64,000 bases of DNA from Pseudomonadota bacterium (GTDB lineage: Bacteria; Pseudomonadota; Alphaproteobacteria; Acetobacterales; Acetobacteraceae), in the NCBI GenBank assembly GCA_021798915.1, contig JAJZBM010000009.1, forward strand, positions 36,996 to 100,995, read 5' to 3'. The notes below the pieces were generated by a model. It did no database searches. It was not told the DNA's origin and saw only the letters and a program-made list of their open reading frames with translations. The stretch's first letter is position 1, and every line of letters starts with the position of its first letter. The position numbers were made by a program, and so were the translations under genes. Below, in pieces: positions 36,320 to 45,338 of the stretch.

Positions 36320-38065
36320 ATGGCCCTCGCCCGCATCCGCCTGCTTTCGGAAACGCTGGTCAACCGCATCGCCGCCGGCGAGGTGATCGAGCGCCCGGCG
36401 GCGGTGGTCAAGGAACTGGTCGAGAACGCGCTCGATGCCGGGGCGCGGCGCGTTGCCATCGCGATCGAGGAAGGCGGCATCGCCCGCATCGCGGTCACCG
36501 ATGATGGCGCCGGCATCGCCGCCGAGGATCTGCCGCTCGCCGTCGCCCGCCACGCGACCTCGAAGCTCGGCGATGAGCAGTTGATCCGCATCACCACGCT
36601 CGGGTTTCGTGGCGAGGCCCTGCCCTCGATCGGCGCCGCCGGACGGCTTTGCATCACCTCGCGCCAGGAGGGCGCCGATCACGCCATGACCATCCGCGTC
36701 GAAGGCGGGCGGGTTTTCGCGCCCATCCCCGCCGCCGGCCCGCGAGGCACCGAAGTCGTAGTACGCGATCTCTTTTTTGCCACCCCGGCGCGGCGCAAAT
36801 TCCTCAAATCCCCGCGCAGCGAGGCCGATTCCGCCGAGACCGTGGCGCGGCGTCTGGCGCTGGCCGCGCCCGGGGTCGCATTTCGCTTCGAAAACGATGG
36901 CCGGGTCGCCTTCGAACGCGCCGGCGAGCCGCTCGCCACCCGCGTCGCCGCCTTGTTCGGCGCCGGGGCGGCGGAAAATCTGCTGCCGCTCGCCGCCGAG
37001 CGTGGCCCGCTGCGGCTCTCCGGCTTTGCCGGCGCCGCCCATCTGACGCGCGCCAGTACTGCCTTGCAGCATTTCATCGTCAATCGGCGCCCGGTGACCG
37101 ACCCGGTGCTGCGCACCGCGCTCCGCGTCGCTTATCGCGACGTCATTCCCGCCGGGCGCCATCCCGTCGCCGCCCTGATCCTCGATCTGCCGGTCGACGA
37201 GGTGGATGTGAACGTCCACCCGGCGAAGACCGAATTGCGCTTCCGCGACCCGGCCGGGGTGCGGGCGCTGGTGATCGGGGCGTTGCGGGCGGCACTCGCG
37301 GTGCCGGCCGGAACCCTGGTGCCGGCTCGCCTCCCCCTCCCCCACCGCGCCACCGCGCCGCCGCCGCTGCGCGACGCGGCGGCGGCGATGCAGTTCGCCG
37401 AGCCCCAAGCGCTGTTCAACGTCCCGCCGGCGGCGCGCCAGATCCTCCCCCCCATCAACGCCCCCGCCATCAACGCACCCGACTATCCGCTGGGGGCGGC
37501 GGTGGCGCAGGTGCTCGATACCTATATCCTGGCGCTGGCCAGCGATGGCGCCCTGGTCGTCGTCGATCAGCACGCCGCCCATGAACGGCTGACCCAGGAG
37601 CGCCTGAGCCGCGAATGGGCGGCGGGCGGCGTGCGGGCGCAGCCGCTGCTTTTGCCGGCGGTGGTCGAACTTTCCGCCGCCGAGACCGCGCGCATTCTCG
37701 CCCAGGCCGAGGCGCTGGGTCGGCTCGGCCTCGAAATCGAGGCGTTCGGGCCGCAAGCGGTGCTGGTTCGCGCCCTGCCGGCAGCACTCGGCGCGCCGGA
37801 CCCGGGGCCGCTACTCCGTGACATCGCCGATGAACTCGGCGAGAGCGACACCACGGCGGCGCTCACCGCGCGACTCGACGCGGTGCTGGCGCGCCTCGCC
37901 TGCCATGGCAGCATCCGCGCCGGCCGCCGGCTCCAGGCGGCGGAAATGGACGCGCTGCTGCGTGAGATGGAAGCAACCCCGCGCGCCGCGACTTGCAGCC
38001 ATGGCCGCCCGACCTTCATCCGCTTGCGCCGCGCCGAGATTGAGCGCCTGTTCGGGCGCCGCTAA
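36320..38065 (+). CDS. mutL: DNA mismatch repair protein MutL
   Basis: Mismatch-repair ATPase of 581 residues. The GHKL motifs are LVNRIAAGEVIERPAAVVKE, ENALDAGA, VTDDGAGI, ARHATSKL and GFRGEALPSIGA. The C-terminal domain carries DQHAAHERLTQE, which fits the endonuclease motif DQHA(X)2E(X)4E, and CSHGRPTF, a metal-site motif. This implies a nicking-competent MutL, as in bacteria that lack MutH. The central linker is Ala/Pro-rich and of low conservation. The start is ATG at 36320. No mutS is in the window. Confidence 0.95.
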   Translation: MALARIRLLSETLVNRIAAGEVIERPAAVVKELVENALDAGARRVAIAIEEGGIARIAVTDDGAGIAAEDLPLAVARHATSKLGDEQLIRITTLGFRGEALPSIGAAGRLCITSRQEGADHAMTIRVEGGRVFAPIPAAGPRGTEVVVRDLFFATPARRKFLKSPRSEADSAETVARRLALAAPGVAFRFENDGRVAFERAGEPLATRVAALFGAGAAENLLPLAAERGPLRLSGFAGAAHLTRASTALQHFIVNRRPVTDPVLRTALRVAYRDVIPAGRHPVAALILDLPVDEVDVNVHPAKTELRFRDPAGVRALVIGALRAALAVPAGTLVPARLPLPHRATAPPPLRDAAAAMQFAEPQALFNVPPAARQILPPINAPAINAPDYPLGAAVAQVLDTYILALASDGALVVVDQHAAHERLTQERLSREWAAGGVRAQPLLLPAVVELSAAETARILAQAEALGRLGLEIEAFGPQAVLVRALPAALGAPDPGPLLRDIADELGESDTTAALTARLDAVLARLACHGSIRAGRRLQAAEMDALLREMEATPRAATCSHGRPTFIRLRRAEIERLFGRR

Positions 38066-38072
38066 ACCCGGA

Positions 38073-38143
38073 CTGCCACGGAATTGTCATCAAACCCGGC
38101 CTCATCGTCCCCGATGTCACAAAACCTTCATAAAACTGCAATC
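38073..38143 (+). promoter_or_regulatory. Pho-box-like direct repeats upstream of pstS
   Basis: Two groups of 7-base half-sites spaced by four bases (11-bp period). First: CTGCCAC (38073) and TTGTCAT (38084). Second: TGTCACA (38115), CTTCATA (38126) and TGCAATC (38137), with AAAC between them. This is the arrangement bound by PhoB, whose known half-site is close to CTGTCAT or CTTCACA. Activation of pst under phosphate limitation by the PhoB encoded at the end of the operon is inferred. Confidence 0.7.
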
Positions 38144-38218
38144 ATCGCGCCGCCATCGCCGCCTAACTTGCCGGCGTGCCGCGCGAGGCACCTGCACGCC
38201 CGGAAACGAGGAGCTTTC

Positions 38219-39232
38219 ATGAAATCAGCCATCGCGGCGCTTGCCCTCGCGCTGCTGTCAGGGTTCGTGCCCGGTTTCGCCAACGCCGCGGAGATCACCG
38301 GCGCCGGCTCGACCTTCGTCTATCCCCTGCTCGCCAAATGGTCGGACGATTACAGCAAGCAGGGCGGCGCCAAGATCAATTACCAGTCGATCGGCTCGGG
38401 CGGCGGCATCGCGCAGATCAAGGCCGCAACCGTGACCTTCGGCGCGAGTGACATGCCTCTTCCTCCCGCCGATCTGCATGAGGCCGGGCTGATCCAGTTT
38501 CCCGCCGTGATCGGCGGGGTGGTGCCGGCGGTCAATCTGCCCGGGGTCGCGCCCGGCGCGCTGCGTCTCACCGGGCCGGCGCTGGCCGATATCTATCTCG
38601 GGCGGGTGAAGACATGGAACGATCCCGAGATCGTCTCGCTCAATCCCGGGCTCACGCTGCCGGCACTGGCGATCACCGTCGTGCATCGCTCGGACGGCTC
38701 CGGCACCACCTTCAACTGGGTCGATTATCTCGCCAAGGTGAGCCCGGAATGGAAGGCGCGGGTCGGCGAGGGCACCTCGGTTTCCTGGCCGACCGGGGTC
38801 GGCGGCAAGGGCAATGAAGGGGTCGCAGCCTATGTCCAGCGGATCAAGGGGGCGATCGGCTATCTCGAATACGCCTATATCCTACAAAACAAGATGACCT
38901 ACGCCCTGGTGCAGAACGCCGCCGGGCGCTATCCGGAGCCGGGCAAGGCCTCGTTCCAGGAAGCGGCGGCGAGCGCGGAATGGTCCAAAACCTCGGATTT
39001 CGATCTCGTCCTCACCAACGCCCCGGGCGATGGCGCCTATCCGATCACCGCCACCAGCTTCATCCTGATCCACCGCACCGCCGGCGCGACCGGCGCGGTC
39101 AAGGGCGCGCTCGATTTCTTCCGCTGGGCCTTCGCCCATGGCGATGCGAGCGCCGAAGCCCTCGACTATGTGCCGCTCCCGGCCAGCCTCACCGCCGCGA
39201 TCGAGGCCTATTGGCAGGCCAATCTGCCGTGA
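38219..39232 (+). CDS. pstS: Phosphate ABC transporter substrate-binding protein PstS
   Basis: Periplasmic phosphate-binding protein of 337 residues. Signal peptide MKSAIAALALALLSGFVPGFANAA, then EITGAGSTFVYPLLAKWSDDY, SIGSGGGIAQIKAATVTFGASDMPL, RSDGSGTTFNWVDYL and GAIGYLEYAY, which contain the phosphate-binding Ser/Thr/Arg residues. The start is ATG at 38219 behind GAGGAG. It is the first gene of pstSCAB-phoU-phoB, with Pho-box-like repeats about 80-145 bp upstream. Confidence 0.95.
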   Translation: MKSAIAALALALLSGFVPGFANAAEITGAGSTFVYPLLAKWSDDYSKQGGAKINYQSIGSGGGIAQIKAATVTFGASDMPLPPADLHEAGLIQFPAVIGGVVPAVNLPGVAPGALRLTGPALADIYLGRVKTWNDPEIVSLNPGLTLPALAITVVHRSDGSGTTFNWVDYLAKVSPEWKARVGEGTSVSWPTGVGGKGNEGVAAYVQRIKGAIGYLEYAYILQNKMTYALVQNAAGRYPEPGKASFQEAAASAEWSKTSDFDLVLTNAPGDGAYPITATSFILIHRTAGATGAVKGALDFFRWAFAHGDASAEALDYVPLPASLTAAIEAYWQANLP

Positions 39233-39266
39233 CAAACGGCGCGTCGCGGGGTTGGGGAAAAACCCG

Positions 39267-40235
39267 ATGAGTGGGATGGCGATCGCGCGCGCGGCGCCCC
39301 GGGCGCGGCGCCTGCCCTGGGGCGATCGTCTCTTTCGCCTCCTCCTCGCCAGCGCCGCGATCCTGGTTCTGGCGCTGCTCGGGGGGACGGCCTTGGCGAT
39401 TTTTTGGGGCGCGCTGCCGGCTTTTCTCCATTTTGGCTCGCGCTTCCTGACCGGTTTGGCCTGGGATCCGGTGCGCCAGGAATTCGGCGCCCTGGTGCCG
39501 ATCTATGGCACGCTGGTGACTTCGGCGATCGCCATGGTGACGGCGGTGCCGATCAGTTTCGGCATCGCCCTCTTTCTCACCGAGGTCGCGCCAGCCTGGC
39601 TCCGCGCCCCGATCGGCGCCGCGATCGAACTGCTCGCCGGTATCCCGAGCATCATCTACGGCATGTGGGGATTATTCGTCTTCGCCCCCTTCATGGCCGA
39701 CCATGTCGAGCCGGCGCTCACCGCGCTGCTCGGCCCGCTCCCGATCCTCGGCGTTTTGTTCAACGGCCCGCCGCTCGGCATCGGCATGCTCACCGCCGGG
39801 CTCATTCTCAGCATCATGGTGGTGCCGTTCATCTCCGCGGTGATGCGCGACGTGTTTCTGCTGGTGCCGCTCGCCCTCCGCGAGGCGGCGGTCGGGCTCG
39901 GCGCGACGCGCTGGGAGCTGGTCTGGCGGGTCGTGCTGCCGCAGACCAGAAGCGCGGTCATGGGCGGGATTTTCCTCGGCCTCGGCCGCGCCCTCGGCGA
40001 GACCATGGCGGTGACCTTCGTGCTCGGCAACGCGCATGAGTTCAGCGCCTCGCTGCTCATGCCCTCGACCTCGATCGCCGCCGCGATCGCCAACGAGTTC
40101 ACCGAAGCCGATAGCAACCTCTACCGCTCATCCCTGATCGCGCTCGGGTTTCTTCTGTTCGTCATCACCTTCGTGGTGCTCGCTTTGGCGAAATGGCTGC
40201 TCGCGCGGCTCAGCGCCGGGGAGGCGCGACGGTGA
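39267..40235 (+). CDS. pstC: Phosphate ABC transporter permease PstC
   Basis: Inner-membrane permease of 322 residues with about six helices. ALVPIYGTLVTSAIAMVTAVPISFGIALFLTEVAP, AIELLAGIPSIIYGMWGLF and LREAAVGLGATRWELVWRVVLP (the EAA loop that contacts PstB) are typical. GRALGETMAVTFVLGNA follows. The start is ATG at 39267 with GGGGAAA upstream; the frame further upstream overlaps pstS and is not coding. Its stop overlaps the pstA start. Confidence 0.95.
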   Translation: MSGMAIARAAPRARRLPWGDRLFRLLLASAAILVLALLGGTALAIFWGALPAFLHFGSRFLTGLAWDPVRQEFGALVPIYGTLVTSAIAMVTAVPISFGIALFLTEVAPAWLRAPIGAAIELLAGIPSIIYGMWGLFVFAPFMADHVEPALTALLGPLPILGVLFNGPPLGIGMLTAGLILSIMVVPFISAVMRDVFLLVPLALREAAVGLGATRWELVWRVVLPQTRSAVMGGIFLGLGRALGETMAVTFVLGNAHEFSASLLMPSTSIAAAIANEFTEADSNLYRSSLIALGFLLFVITFVVLALAKWLLARLSAGEARR

Positions 40236-41080
40236 GCGCGGGCGGGGCGCGGATGCTGCGCCGCCAGGTGGTGAACGGCCTCGCGCTCGGCCTCGCCACG
40301 CTCGCGACGCTGACCGGGTTGATCGCGCTGGTGTGGATTCTGGCGACCATCCTCATCAATGGCGCCGGCGCCCTCGGCCCGCATCTGTTCACCCGCGCGA
40401 CCCCGCCACCGGGGAGCGAAGGCGGCCTCCTCAACGCGCTGCTCGGCAGCCTGATGATGACCGGGCTTGCCGTGCTGCTCGGGACGCCGATCGGCATTCT
40501 CGCCGGAACCCATCTCGCCGAAAGCGGCGGGCGGCGCTGGATCGCCGAGGCGGTGCGCTTCGTCAACGACATCCTGCTCTCGGCGCCCTCGATCGTCACC
40601 GGCCTTTTCGTCTATGAAATCATCGTCCAGCCGAGCGGCCATTTCTCCGGGATCGCCGGCGCCGTCGCGATGGCGATGGTGCTGCTGCCGGTGGTGGTGC
40701 GCACCACCGACGAGACGCTGCGGCTGGTGCCGGTTTCGCTCCGCGAGGCGGCGCTCGCGCTTGGTGCGCCGCTCTGGCGGATGGTGCTGTTCGTGCTGTA
40801 TCCGGCGGCGCGCGCCGGCATGATGACCGGGCTTCTGCTCGGCATCGCGCGGATCAGTGGCGAGACCGCGCCGCTGCTGTTCACCGCGCTCAACAACCAA
40901 TATCTGAGCTTCGACCTCACCCGGCCGATGGCGAACATGCCGGTGGTGATTTTCCAATTCGCGCTCAGCCCCTATCCGGCCTGGCAGCAGCTCGCCTGGG
41001 CGGGGGCCTTGCTGATGACCCTGTTCGTGCTCCTGCTCAGCCTCGGCGCGCGTTTCATGCTGCGGCCGAGACGAGGATGA
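40232..41080 (+). CDS. pstA: Phosphate ABC transporter permease PstA
   Basis: Second permease, 282 residues with about six helices. The segment [45 protein letters not shown] and the EAA loop [28 protein letters not shown] are characteristic; [19 protein letters not shown] follows. The start is GTG at 40232, overlapping the pstC stop (GTGA), with GGGGAGG seven bases upstream. An ATG at 40253 is possible but less well placed. The 3' end overlaps the first possible ATG of pstB. Confidence 0.93.
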   Translation: MSAGGARMLRRQVVNGLALGLATLATLTGLIALVWILATILINGAGALGPHLFTRATPPPGSEGGLLNALLGSLMMTGLAVLLGTPIGILAGTHLAESGGRRWIAEAVRFVNDILLSAPSIVTGLFVYEIIVQPSGHFSGIAGAVAMAMVLLPVVVRTTDETLRLVPVSLREAALALGAPLWRMVLFVLYPAARAGMMTGLLLGIARISGETAPLLFTALNNQYLSFDLTRPMANMPVVIFQFALSPYPAWQQLAWAGALLMTLFVLLLSLGARFMLRPRRG

Positions 41081-41913
41081 GGGAGGGAACGCGGCCGATG
41101 AAAGGATCGCCGATGGATGCCAGCGCCGCCATGCCCGATTTCGCCACCGAAGGCGAAACCGCGCCGCGGATCATGATCGAGAATCTGCATTTCTTCTATG
41201 GCGCGACGGAGGCTTTGAGAAACATCACCCTCGCCCTCCCCGACCGGCAGGCGACCGGGATGATCGGCCCCTCCGGCTGCGGCAAATCGACGCTGCTCCG
41301 CGTCCTCAACCGCATGTACGACCTCTATCCCGGCCAGCGCGCCACTGGCCGGGTGATGATGGATGGCGAAAACATCATCAGCCCCGATGCCGATGTGAAC
41401 ACGCTGCGCCGGCGGATCGGCATGGTGTTTCAGAAGCCGACCCCGTTTCCGATGTCGATCTACGAAAACATCGCCTTCGGCGCCCGCCTGCATGAGCGCC
41501 TGTCGCGCGCCGAAATGGAGGAACGGGTGGAATGGTCGCTCTCCCGCGCCGCCCTCTGGGACGAGGTGAAGGACCGGCTGCGAGCCCCGGCAACCGGGCT
41601 TTCCGGCGGCCAGCAACAGCGGCTCTGCATCGCCCGCTCGATCGCCATCCGCCCCGAGGTCATCCTGCTCGACGAGCCGACCAGCGCGCTCGATCCGATC
41701 AGCACGCTCAAGATCGAGGAGCTGATCGATGAGCTGAAAACCGATTTCACCATCGTCATCGTGACCCACAACATGCAGCAGGCGGCACGCTGCGCCGATC
41801 AGGTGGCGTTTTTCTATCTCGGCGAACTGGTCGAGGTCGGGCCGGCGGCGCAGATCTTCACCGCGCCGCGCCAGCGTCGCACCCAGGAATACATCACCGG
41901 CCGGTTCGGTTGA
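41077..41913 (+). CDS. pstB: Phosphate ABC transporter ATP-binding protein PstB
   Basis: ATPase of the phosphate importer, up to 278 residues. [23 protein letters not shown] starts the domain; Walker A is [17 protein letters not shown], then [17 protein letters not shown], the Q-loop region [17 protein letters not shown], the signature [16 protein letters not shown] and Walker [17 protein letters not shown]. The start is placed at ATG 41077, which overlaps the pstA stop (ATGA). ATGs at 41098 and 41113 are alternatives; the last has AAAGGA six bases upstream. Confidence 0.94.
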   Translation: MREGTRPMKGSPMDASAAMPDFATEGETAPRIMIENLHFFYGATEALRNITLALPDRQATGMIGPSGCGKSTLLRVLNRMYDLYPGQRATGRVMMDGENIISPDADVNTLRRRIGMVFQKPTPFPMSIYENIAFGARLHERLSRAEMEERVEWSLSRAALWDEVKDRLRAPATGLSGGQQQRLCIARSIAIRPEVILLDEPTSALDPISTLKIEELIDELKTDFTIVIVTHNMQQAARCADQVAFFYLGELVEVGPAAQIFTAPRQRRTQEYITGRFG

Positions 41914-41917
41914 GCGG

Positions 41918-42643
41918 ATGGCAAACATGTCGGAGAGCACGGGGCATATCGTGAAAAGCTATGAACAGGAGCTGAAACGCCTCGCCGATCTGATGGCCGA
42001 GATGGGCGGGCTGGTGGAGAGCCAGACCGCGCTCGCGGCGCTGGCGGTGGTGGAGCAGGACGGCGGCGCCGCCGCGCGGACGATCGAAATCGATCCCCGC
42101 GTCGATGCCCTGGAGCGCGAGGTCGAGCAATTCGTCATCCGTCTGCTCGCGCTGCGCCAGCCGGTCGCCAATGATCTCCGCAAAATCGTCGCCGCCCTCA
42201 AGATCACTTCCGATCTCGAACGGATCGGCGATTATGCCGCCAATGTCGCCAAGCGCAGCCTGGTGCTGGCGCAATTCTCGCTGCCCTACAGCCTCACCGG
42301 CATCGCCCACATGGCGCGCATGGTGCAGGAGAACCTGAAGGCGGTGATCGACGCGGTGAGCGAGACAAACGCCGCCAAGGCGATCGCGGTGTGGCGTTCC
42401 GACCAGGCGGTCGATGACATCTACAACACCATTTTCCGCGAACTCATCACCTACATGATCGAGGATCCGCGCAACATCACGCCTTGCACGCATCTTTTGT
42501 TCATCGCCAAGAATCTCGAACGCATCGGCGACCACGCGACCAACATCGCCGAAAAAGTCCACTATACCGCGACCGGCGAAACCCTGCCCGAAACCAGGCC
42601 GAAGGGCGAACACTCGCCCTATGCCGGGTCCGAGCGGTCCTGA
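41918..42643 (+). CDS. phoU: Phosphate signalling protein PhoU
   Basis: All-helical protein of 241 residues with two PhoU domains that links the Pst transporter to the PhoR kinase. HIVKSYEQELKRLADLMAEMGG, LRQPVANDLRKIVAALKITSDLERIGDYAANVAKR and the second copy NITPCTHLLFIAKNLERIGDHATNIAE show the E(D)xxxD-type metal-binding motifs in both domains. It lies 4 bp after pstB. An ATG at 41927 (MSEST) is an alternative start. Confidence 0.94.
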   Translation: MANMSESTGHIVKSYEQELKRLADLMAEMGGLVESQTALAALAVVEQDGGAAARTIEIDPRVDALEREVEQFVIRLLALRQPVANDLRKIVAALKITSDLERIGDYAANVAKRSLVLAQFSLPYSLTGIAHMARMVQENLKAVIDAVSETNAAKAIAVWRSDQAVDDIYNTIFRELITYMIEDPRNITPCTHLLFIAKNLERIGDHATNIAEKVHYTATGETLPETRPKGEHSPYAGSERS

Positions 42644-42669
42644 ACCGGCCCATTGCCGAGGAGCCAGCC

Positions 42670-43386
42670 ATGCCCGAAGGATTTTCCCATCCCGCCAAGC
42701 CGAAGGTGTTGATCGTCGAGGACGAGGCGGCCCTGGCGACGATGCTGCGCTATAATCTCGAAAAACAGGGTTTCGCCGTCGAGGAGGCGGGGGACGGCCA
42801 GGAGGCCCTGCTCTGCATCAGCGAGCGTGAGCCCGATATCGTGCTGCTCGATTGGATGCTGCCGACGCTCTCCGGGATCGAGGTCTGCCGCCAGATCCGC
42901 CGCTCCAGCGCGACCCGCGACCTGCCGGTGATCATGGTGACGGCCCGGAACGACGAGCAGGATGCCGTCCGCGGCCTCAACACCGGCGCCGATGACTACA
43001 TCACCAAGCCGTTCAACATGGAGGCCCTGCTTGCGCGCATGCGCGCCCTGTTGCGCCGGGCGAGCGGGGGAAGCGGCAAGGGGCGGCGCGAATTCCACGA
43101 TATCGTCATGGATCTCTCGTCGCACCGCGTCTATCGCGGCACCCGCCCGGTGCATCTCGGCCCGACCGAATACCGGCTGCTCGATTTCCTCATGCAGCAC
43201 CCGCGCCGGGTGTTCGCGCGCGAGGAATTGCTCGATGCGGTCTGGGGGGTTGATATCCATGTCGAGCCGCGCACCGTCGATGTTCATATCCGGCGCCTGC
43301 GCAAGGCGCTCAATGTCGGCAACGAGACCGATCTGGTCCGCACCGTCCGCGCCGCCGGCTACGCGCTCGATACCGAAACCCTTTGA
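42670..43386 (+). CDS. phoB: Phosphate regulon response regulator PhoB
   Basis: OmpR-family response regulator of 238 residues. The receiver domain (residues 13-130) has VLIVEDEAALATMLRYNLEKQGF, the phosphorylated Asp in PDIVLLDWMLPTLSGIEVC and the Lys in DDYITKPFNMEALLARMRALLRR. The winged-helix domain includes HLGPTEYRLLDFLMQHPRRVFAREELLDAVWG and VEPRTVDVHIRRLRKAL. It binds Pho boxes like those before pstS. The partner kinase gene phoR, often adjacent, is absent from the window. A hairpin terminator follows. Confidence 0.93.
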   Translation: MPEGFSHPAKPKVLIVEDEAALATMLRYNLEKQGFAVEEAGDGQEALLCISEREPDIVLLDWMLPTLSGIEVCRQIRRSSATRDLPVIMVTARNDEQDAVRGLNTGADDYITKPFNMEALLARMRALLRRASGGSGKGRREFHDIVMDLSSHRVYRGTRPVHLGPTEYRLLDFLMQHPRRVFAREELLDAVWGVDIHVEPRTVDVHIRRLRKALNVGNETDLVRTVRAAGYALDTETL

Positions 43387-43392
43387 CCGTGC

Positions 43393-43419
43393 CACCGGGC
43401 AGGCTTTGCCTGTCCGGTG
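43393..43419. terminator. Hairpin between phoB and convergent barrel gene
   Basis: Arms CACCGGGCAGGC and GCCTGTCCGGTG (one G-U pair) with loop TTT, seven bases after the phoB stop. A pyrimidine-rich stretch follows on the plus strand. It sits between two convergent genes and may end transcription in both directions. Confidence 0.65.
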
Positions 43420-43443
43420 ATCGCGCTTTCTCCCCCTCGGAAA

Positions 43444-44877
43444 TCAGCGCGGCCCGCCGCCGTTCCAATAGATCGTCACGGTTCCGGTCGGCGTGTAGGT
43501 GCGCGGGAAGTTGGATTGTGCAATCGGCAGCCCGACGCCAAACCCCCAGGTCATGACGAGATTGCCGGTATTCGGCCAGTTGAATTCGACCGCCGGAACC
43601 GCCCAGAGATAGGAGTAACTTGGCGCGTTGGCGGAGCCGAAAAACAGGCTGCTGCCTGATTGCGCGGCGCCGGTGAATTCGAGCACGTAGCCCAACCCAT
43701 ACTCCGAATTCAGGACATGTTCGAAGGCGGCGCCGAACCAGACCAGATTACCATCCACCATCCGCTCATAAGCGCCCATCGGAACCTGGGCGATGCCATT
43801 ATTGAAGCCATAACCGGGGCCGACACGGGTGGGATCGGCGATGACGTCGCCGATCTCGGCATAGAATTCGAACGGTTTGAACCGTTTCCGCAGCAGCACA
43901 TTGAGCCCCTCGGCCACGGTGCCATTGCTGAACTGATCGGTGTTGTAGAGATCGGGGCGAAGATCGGTGGTAAAATTCCCGGTCGGGATGAAGAGATCGG
44001 CGCTGGTCGAGATGGTCGGCCAGGCGAATGGCGTGTAGGTGTCCTGATCGGCGACCCATTCGTATTTCAACTGGATATGCGCGTTGCCGAATCCCCAGTC
44101 GCTGGCGTGAAGACCGCGCGGCGTCGTTGGGTAGCCGGCGTTATTGATCTCGATCGTCTGCCAGAAATCGATCTCGAAATTATGCCCAAGCCCGAATGCG
44201 ATGCGCTCTGGCATGTAATAGGTGGACGTGCCTTGCGAGGGCGTGCGTTCGTTATAGACCCAGGGCTCGACATACCAGGATCCGAACGGCTCGACATCGG
44301 CGGTTCCGGTATATTGCGGCCCCGAGGTGTTGATGTCCCAAGGCGCATGTTTTTTGCCGATGACCGCGTTGCCATTATAAGTCAGCACGATCGGGACGAG
44401 GGTGGGTTCACCGCTGGCGCTGGCCGCGATAATCTGATTTTCGGTGTCGTAATCAGGCTTTTCGACCACGATCAGATAGGCGGTCGGCGGTAAGGCCTCG
44501 AAACGGAAGCGCCCTCTGGCATCCGAATACGTATGCGCGAGGTGATCGCCGTTGCGGTTTTCCAGCGTCACCCGCGCCCCGGCGATCGGCAGGCCGGTGA
44601 TGTCCTCGATACGCCCGGTGATCACATCGGATGACGTGGTTTGCTCGCGCATCGGGCCGCGCGCCGGCGGGATGCCGGCAGCGAACTCCCCCACCCCGGC
44701 GTCATCGCCGTCGAACAGGCCGTCATTCGTGCCGCCATCGTCGGACAAGCGGACATCCATCCCCGGCGTTCCGGGTTGCGGCGCGGCCGCCGCGCCAATG
44801 GCCATGATCAAGAGAAAGACGAGCGCGCAAGCCAATGCCCGCGCGCGAGCGCGCGCGCGTGAACGAAGGTCAACCAT
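43444..44877 (-). CDS. Outer-membrane barrel protein with carboxypeptidase-regulatory-like domain
   Basis: Protein of 477 residues. A signal peptide with an (RA)n start (RSRARARARALACALVFLL) and a hydrophobic core precede an Asp/Gly-rich segment. Residues about 80-170 form an immunoglobulin-like regulatory domain (ITGRIEDITGLPIAGARVTL, SDARGRFRFEALPPTAYLIVV). The remaining 300 residues are rich in aromatic beta-strands (AFGLGHNFEIDFWQTIEI, FGNAHIQLKYEWVADQD, LVMTWGFGVGLP) as in outer-membrane barrels of the MetA/phenol-degradation type. Role and cargo are unknown. The start is ATG at 44877. A 34-codon ORF precedes it. Confidence 0.65.
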   Translation of the reverse strand: MVDLRSRARARARALACALVFLLIMAIGAAAAPQPGTPGMDVRLSDDGGTNDGLFDGDDAGVGEFAAGIPPARGPMREQTTSSDVITGRIEDITGLPIAGARVTLENRNGDHLAHTYSDARGRFRFEALPPTAYLIVVEKPDYDTENQIIAASASGEPTLVPIVLTYNGNAVIGKKHAPWDINTSGPQYTGTADVEPFGSWYVEPWVYNERTPSQGTSTYYMPERIAFGLGHNFEIDFWQTIEINNAGYPTTPRGLHASDWGFGNAHIQLKYEWVADQDTYTPFAWPTISTSADLFIPTGNFTTDLRPDLYNTDQFSNGTVAEGLNVLLRKRFKPFEFYAEIGDVIADPTRVGPGYGFNNGIAQVPMGAYERMVDGNLVWFGAAFEHVLNSEYGLGYVLEFTGAAQSGSSLFFGSANAPSYSYLWAVPAVEFNWPNTGNLVMTWGFGVGLPIAQSNFPRTYTPTGTVTIYWNGGGPR

Positions 44878-44963
44878 CGTGAAAATCCCGCCAGCCGTGT
44901 CAAAGCGCGGCCCGGAGAGAGCGGACCGCGAGGGCGTCTATGCGCGAGGGGGAAACCCCCCGA

Positions 44964-45068
44964 TCAGCGACGACTGGGCGGCTGGGAGGCGACGTGATCG
45001 GTTTTGCTGAACGCAGCCCCGATCATCATGGCGTCATGGGGTGAGCCGCGGAGGGAAATGGCAAGCAT
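44964..45068 (-). CDS. Possible 34-residue leader peptide or small protein
   Basis: Small ORF beginning MLAISLRGSPHDAMMIGAAF, 86 bp upstream of the barrel-protein gene and on the same strand. It has a strong ribosome site, GAGGGGG, six bases before the ATG. That site lies in a small hairpin (CCTCA-ACC-TGAGG), which could hide it. The residues are mixed and not Arg-only as in GC-rich noise. I do not recognise it. It may be a leader peptide, a small secreted factor, or chance. Confidence 0.35.
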   Translation of the reverse strand: MLAISLRGSPHDAMMIGAAFSKTDHVASQPPSRR

Positions 45069-45262
45069 GAGAGCCCCCTCAGGTTGAGGCGCTACCGTGA
45101 ATACGCGAAACCCGATCACGTCCCGCCGGCGCGACGCGCGCGATGGCAAGCGATGACGCGAAGCGGCCGGCCAGAGACCACGTCAGTGGTTTTTGAGATT
45201 TGCCCTGCGACATACATCCGCACCCATGGCGCTTCACCGCTCTGCTGGCCGATTAAAAACAA

Positions 45263-45274
45263 ACGTTATAACGT
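45263..45274. promoter_or_regulatory. Perfect 12-bp palindrome, operator candidate
   Basis: ACGTTATAACGT, in an AT-rich patch preceded by AAAAACAA. It lies 217 bp upstream of the LivK-type gene. The binding protein is unknown. Confidence 0.45.
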
Positions 45275-45322
45275 AGCGTATCAACGAGGAGCGGTGCTCT
45301 GTCAAGCCGTCAGGGCAAAAAA

Positions 45323-45338
45323 TGTATCATATGTTACA
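45323..45338. promoter_or_regulatory. Near-perfect 16-bp palindrome, operator candidate
   Basis: TGTATCATATGTTACA with one mismatched pair, about 150 bp before the binding-protein gene and 49 bp after the first palindrome's end. The TGTA-N8-TACA pattern is common for GntR- or TetR-type operators. Confidence 0.4.
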
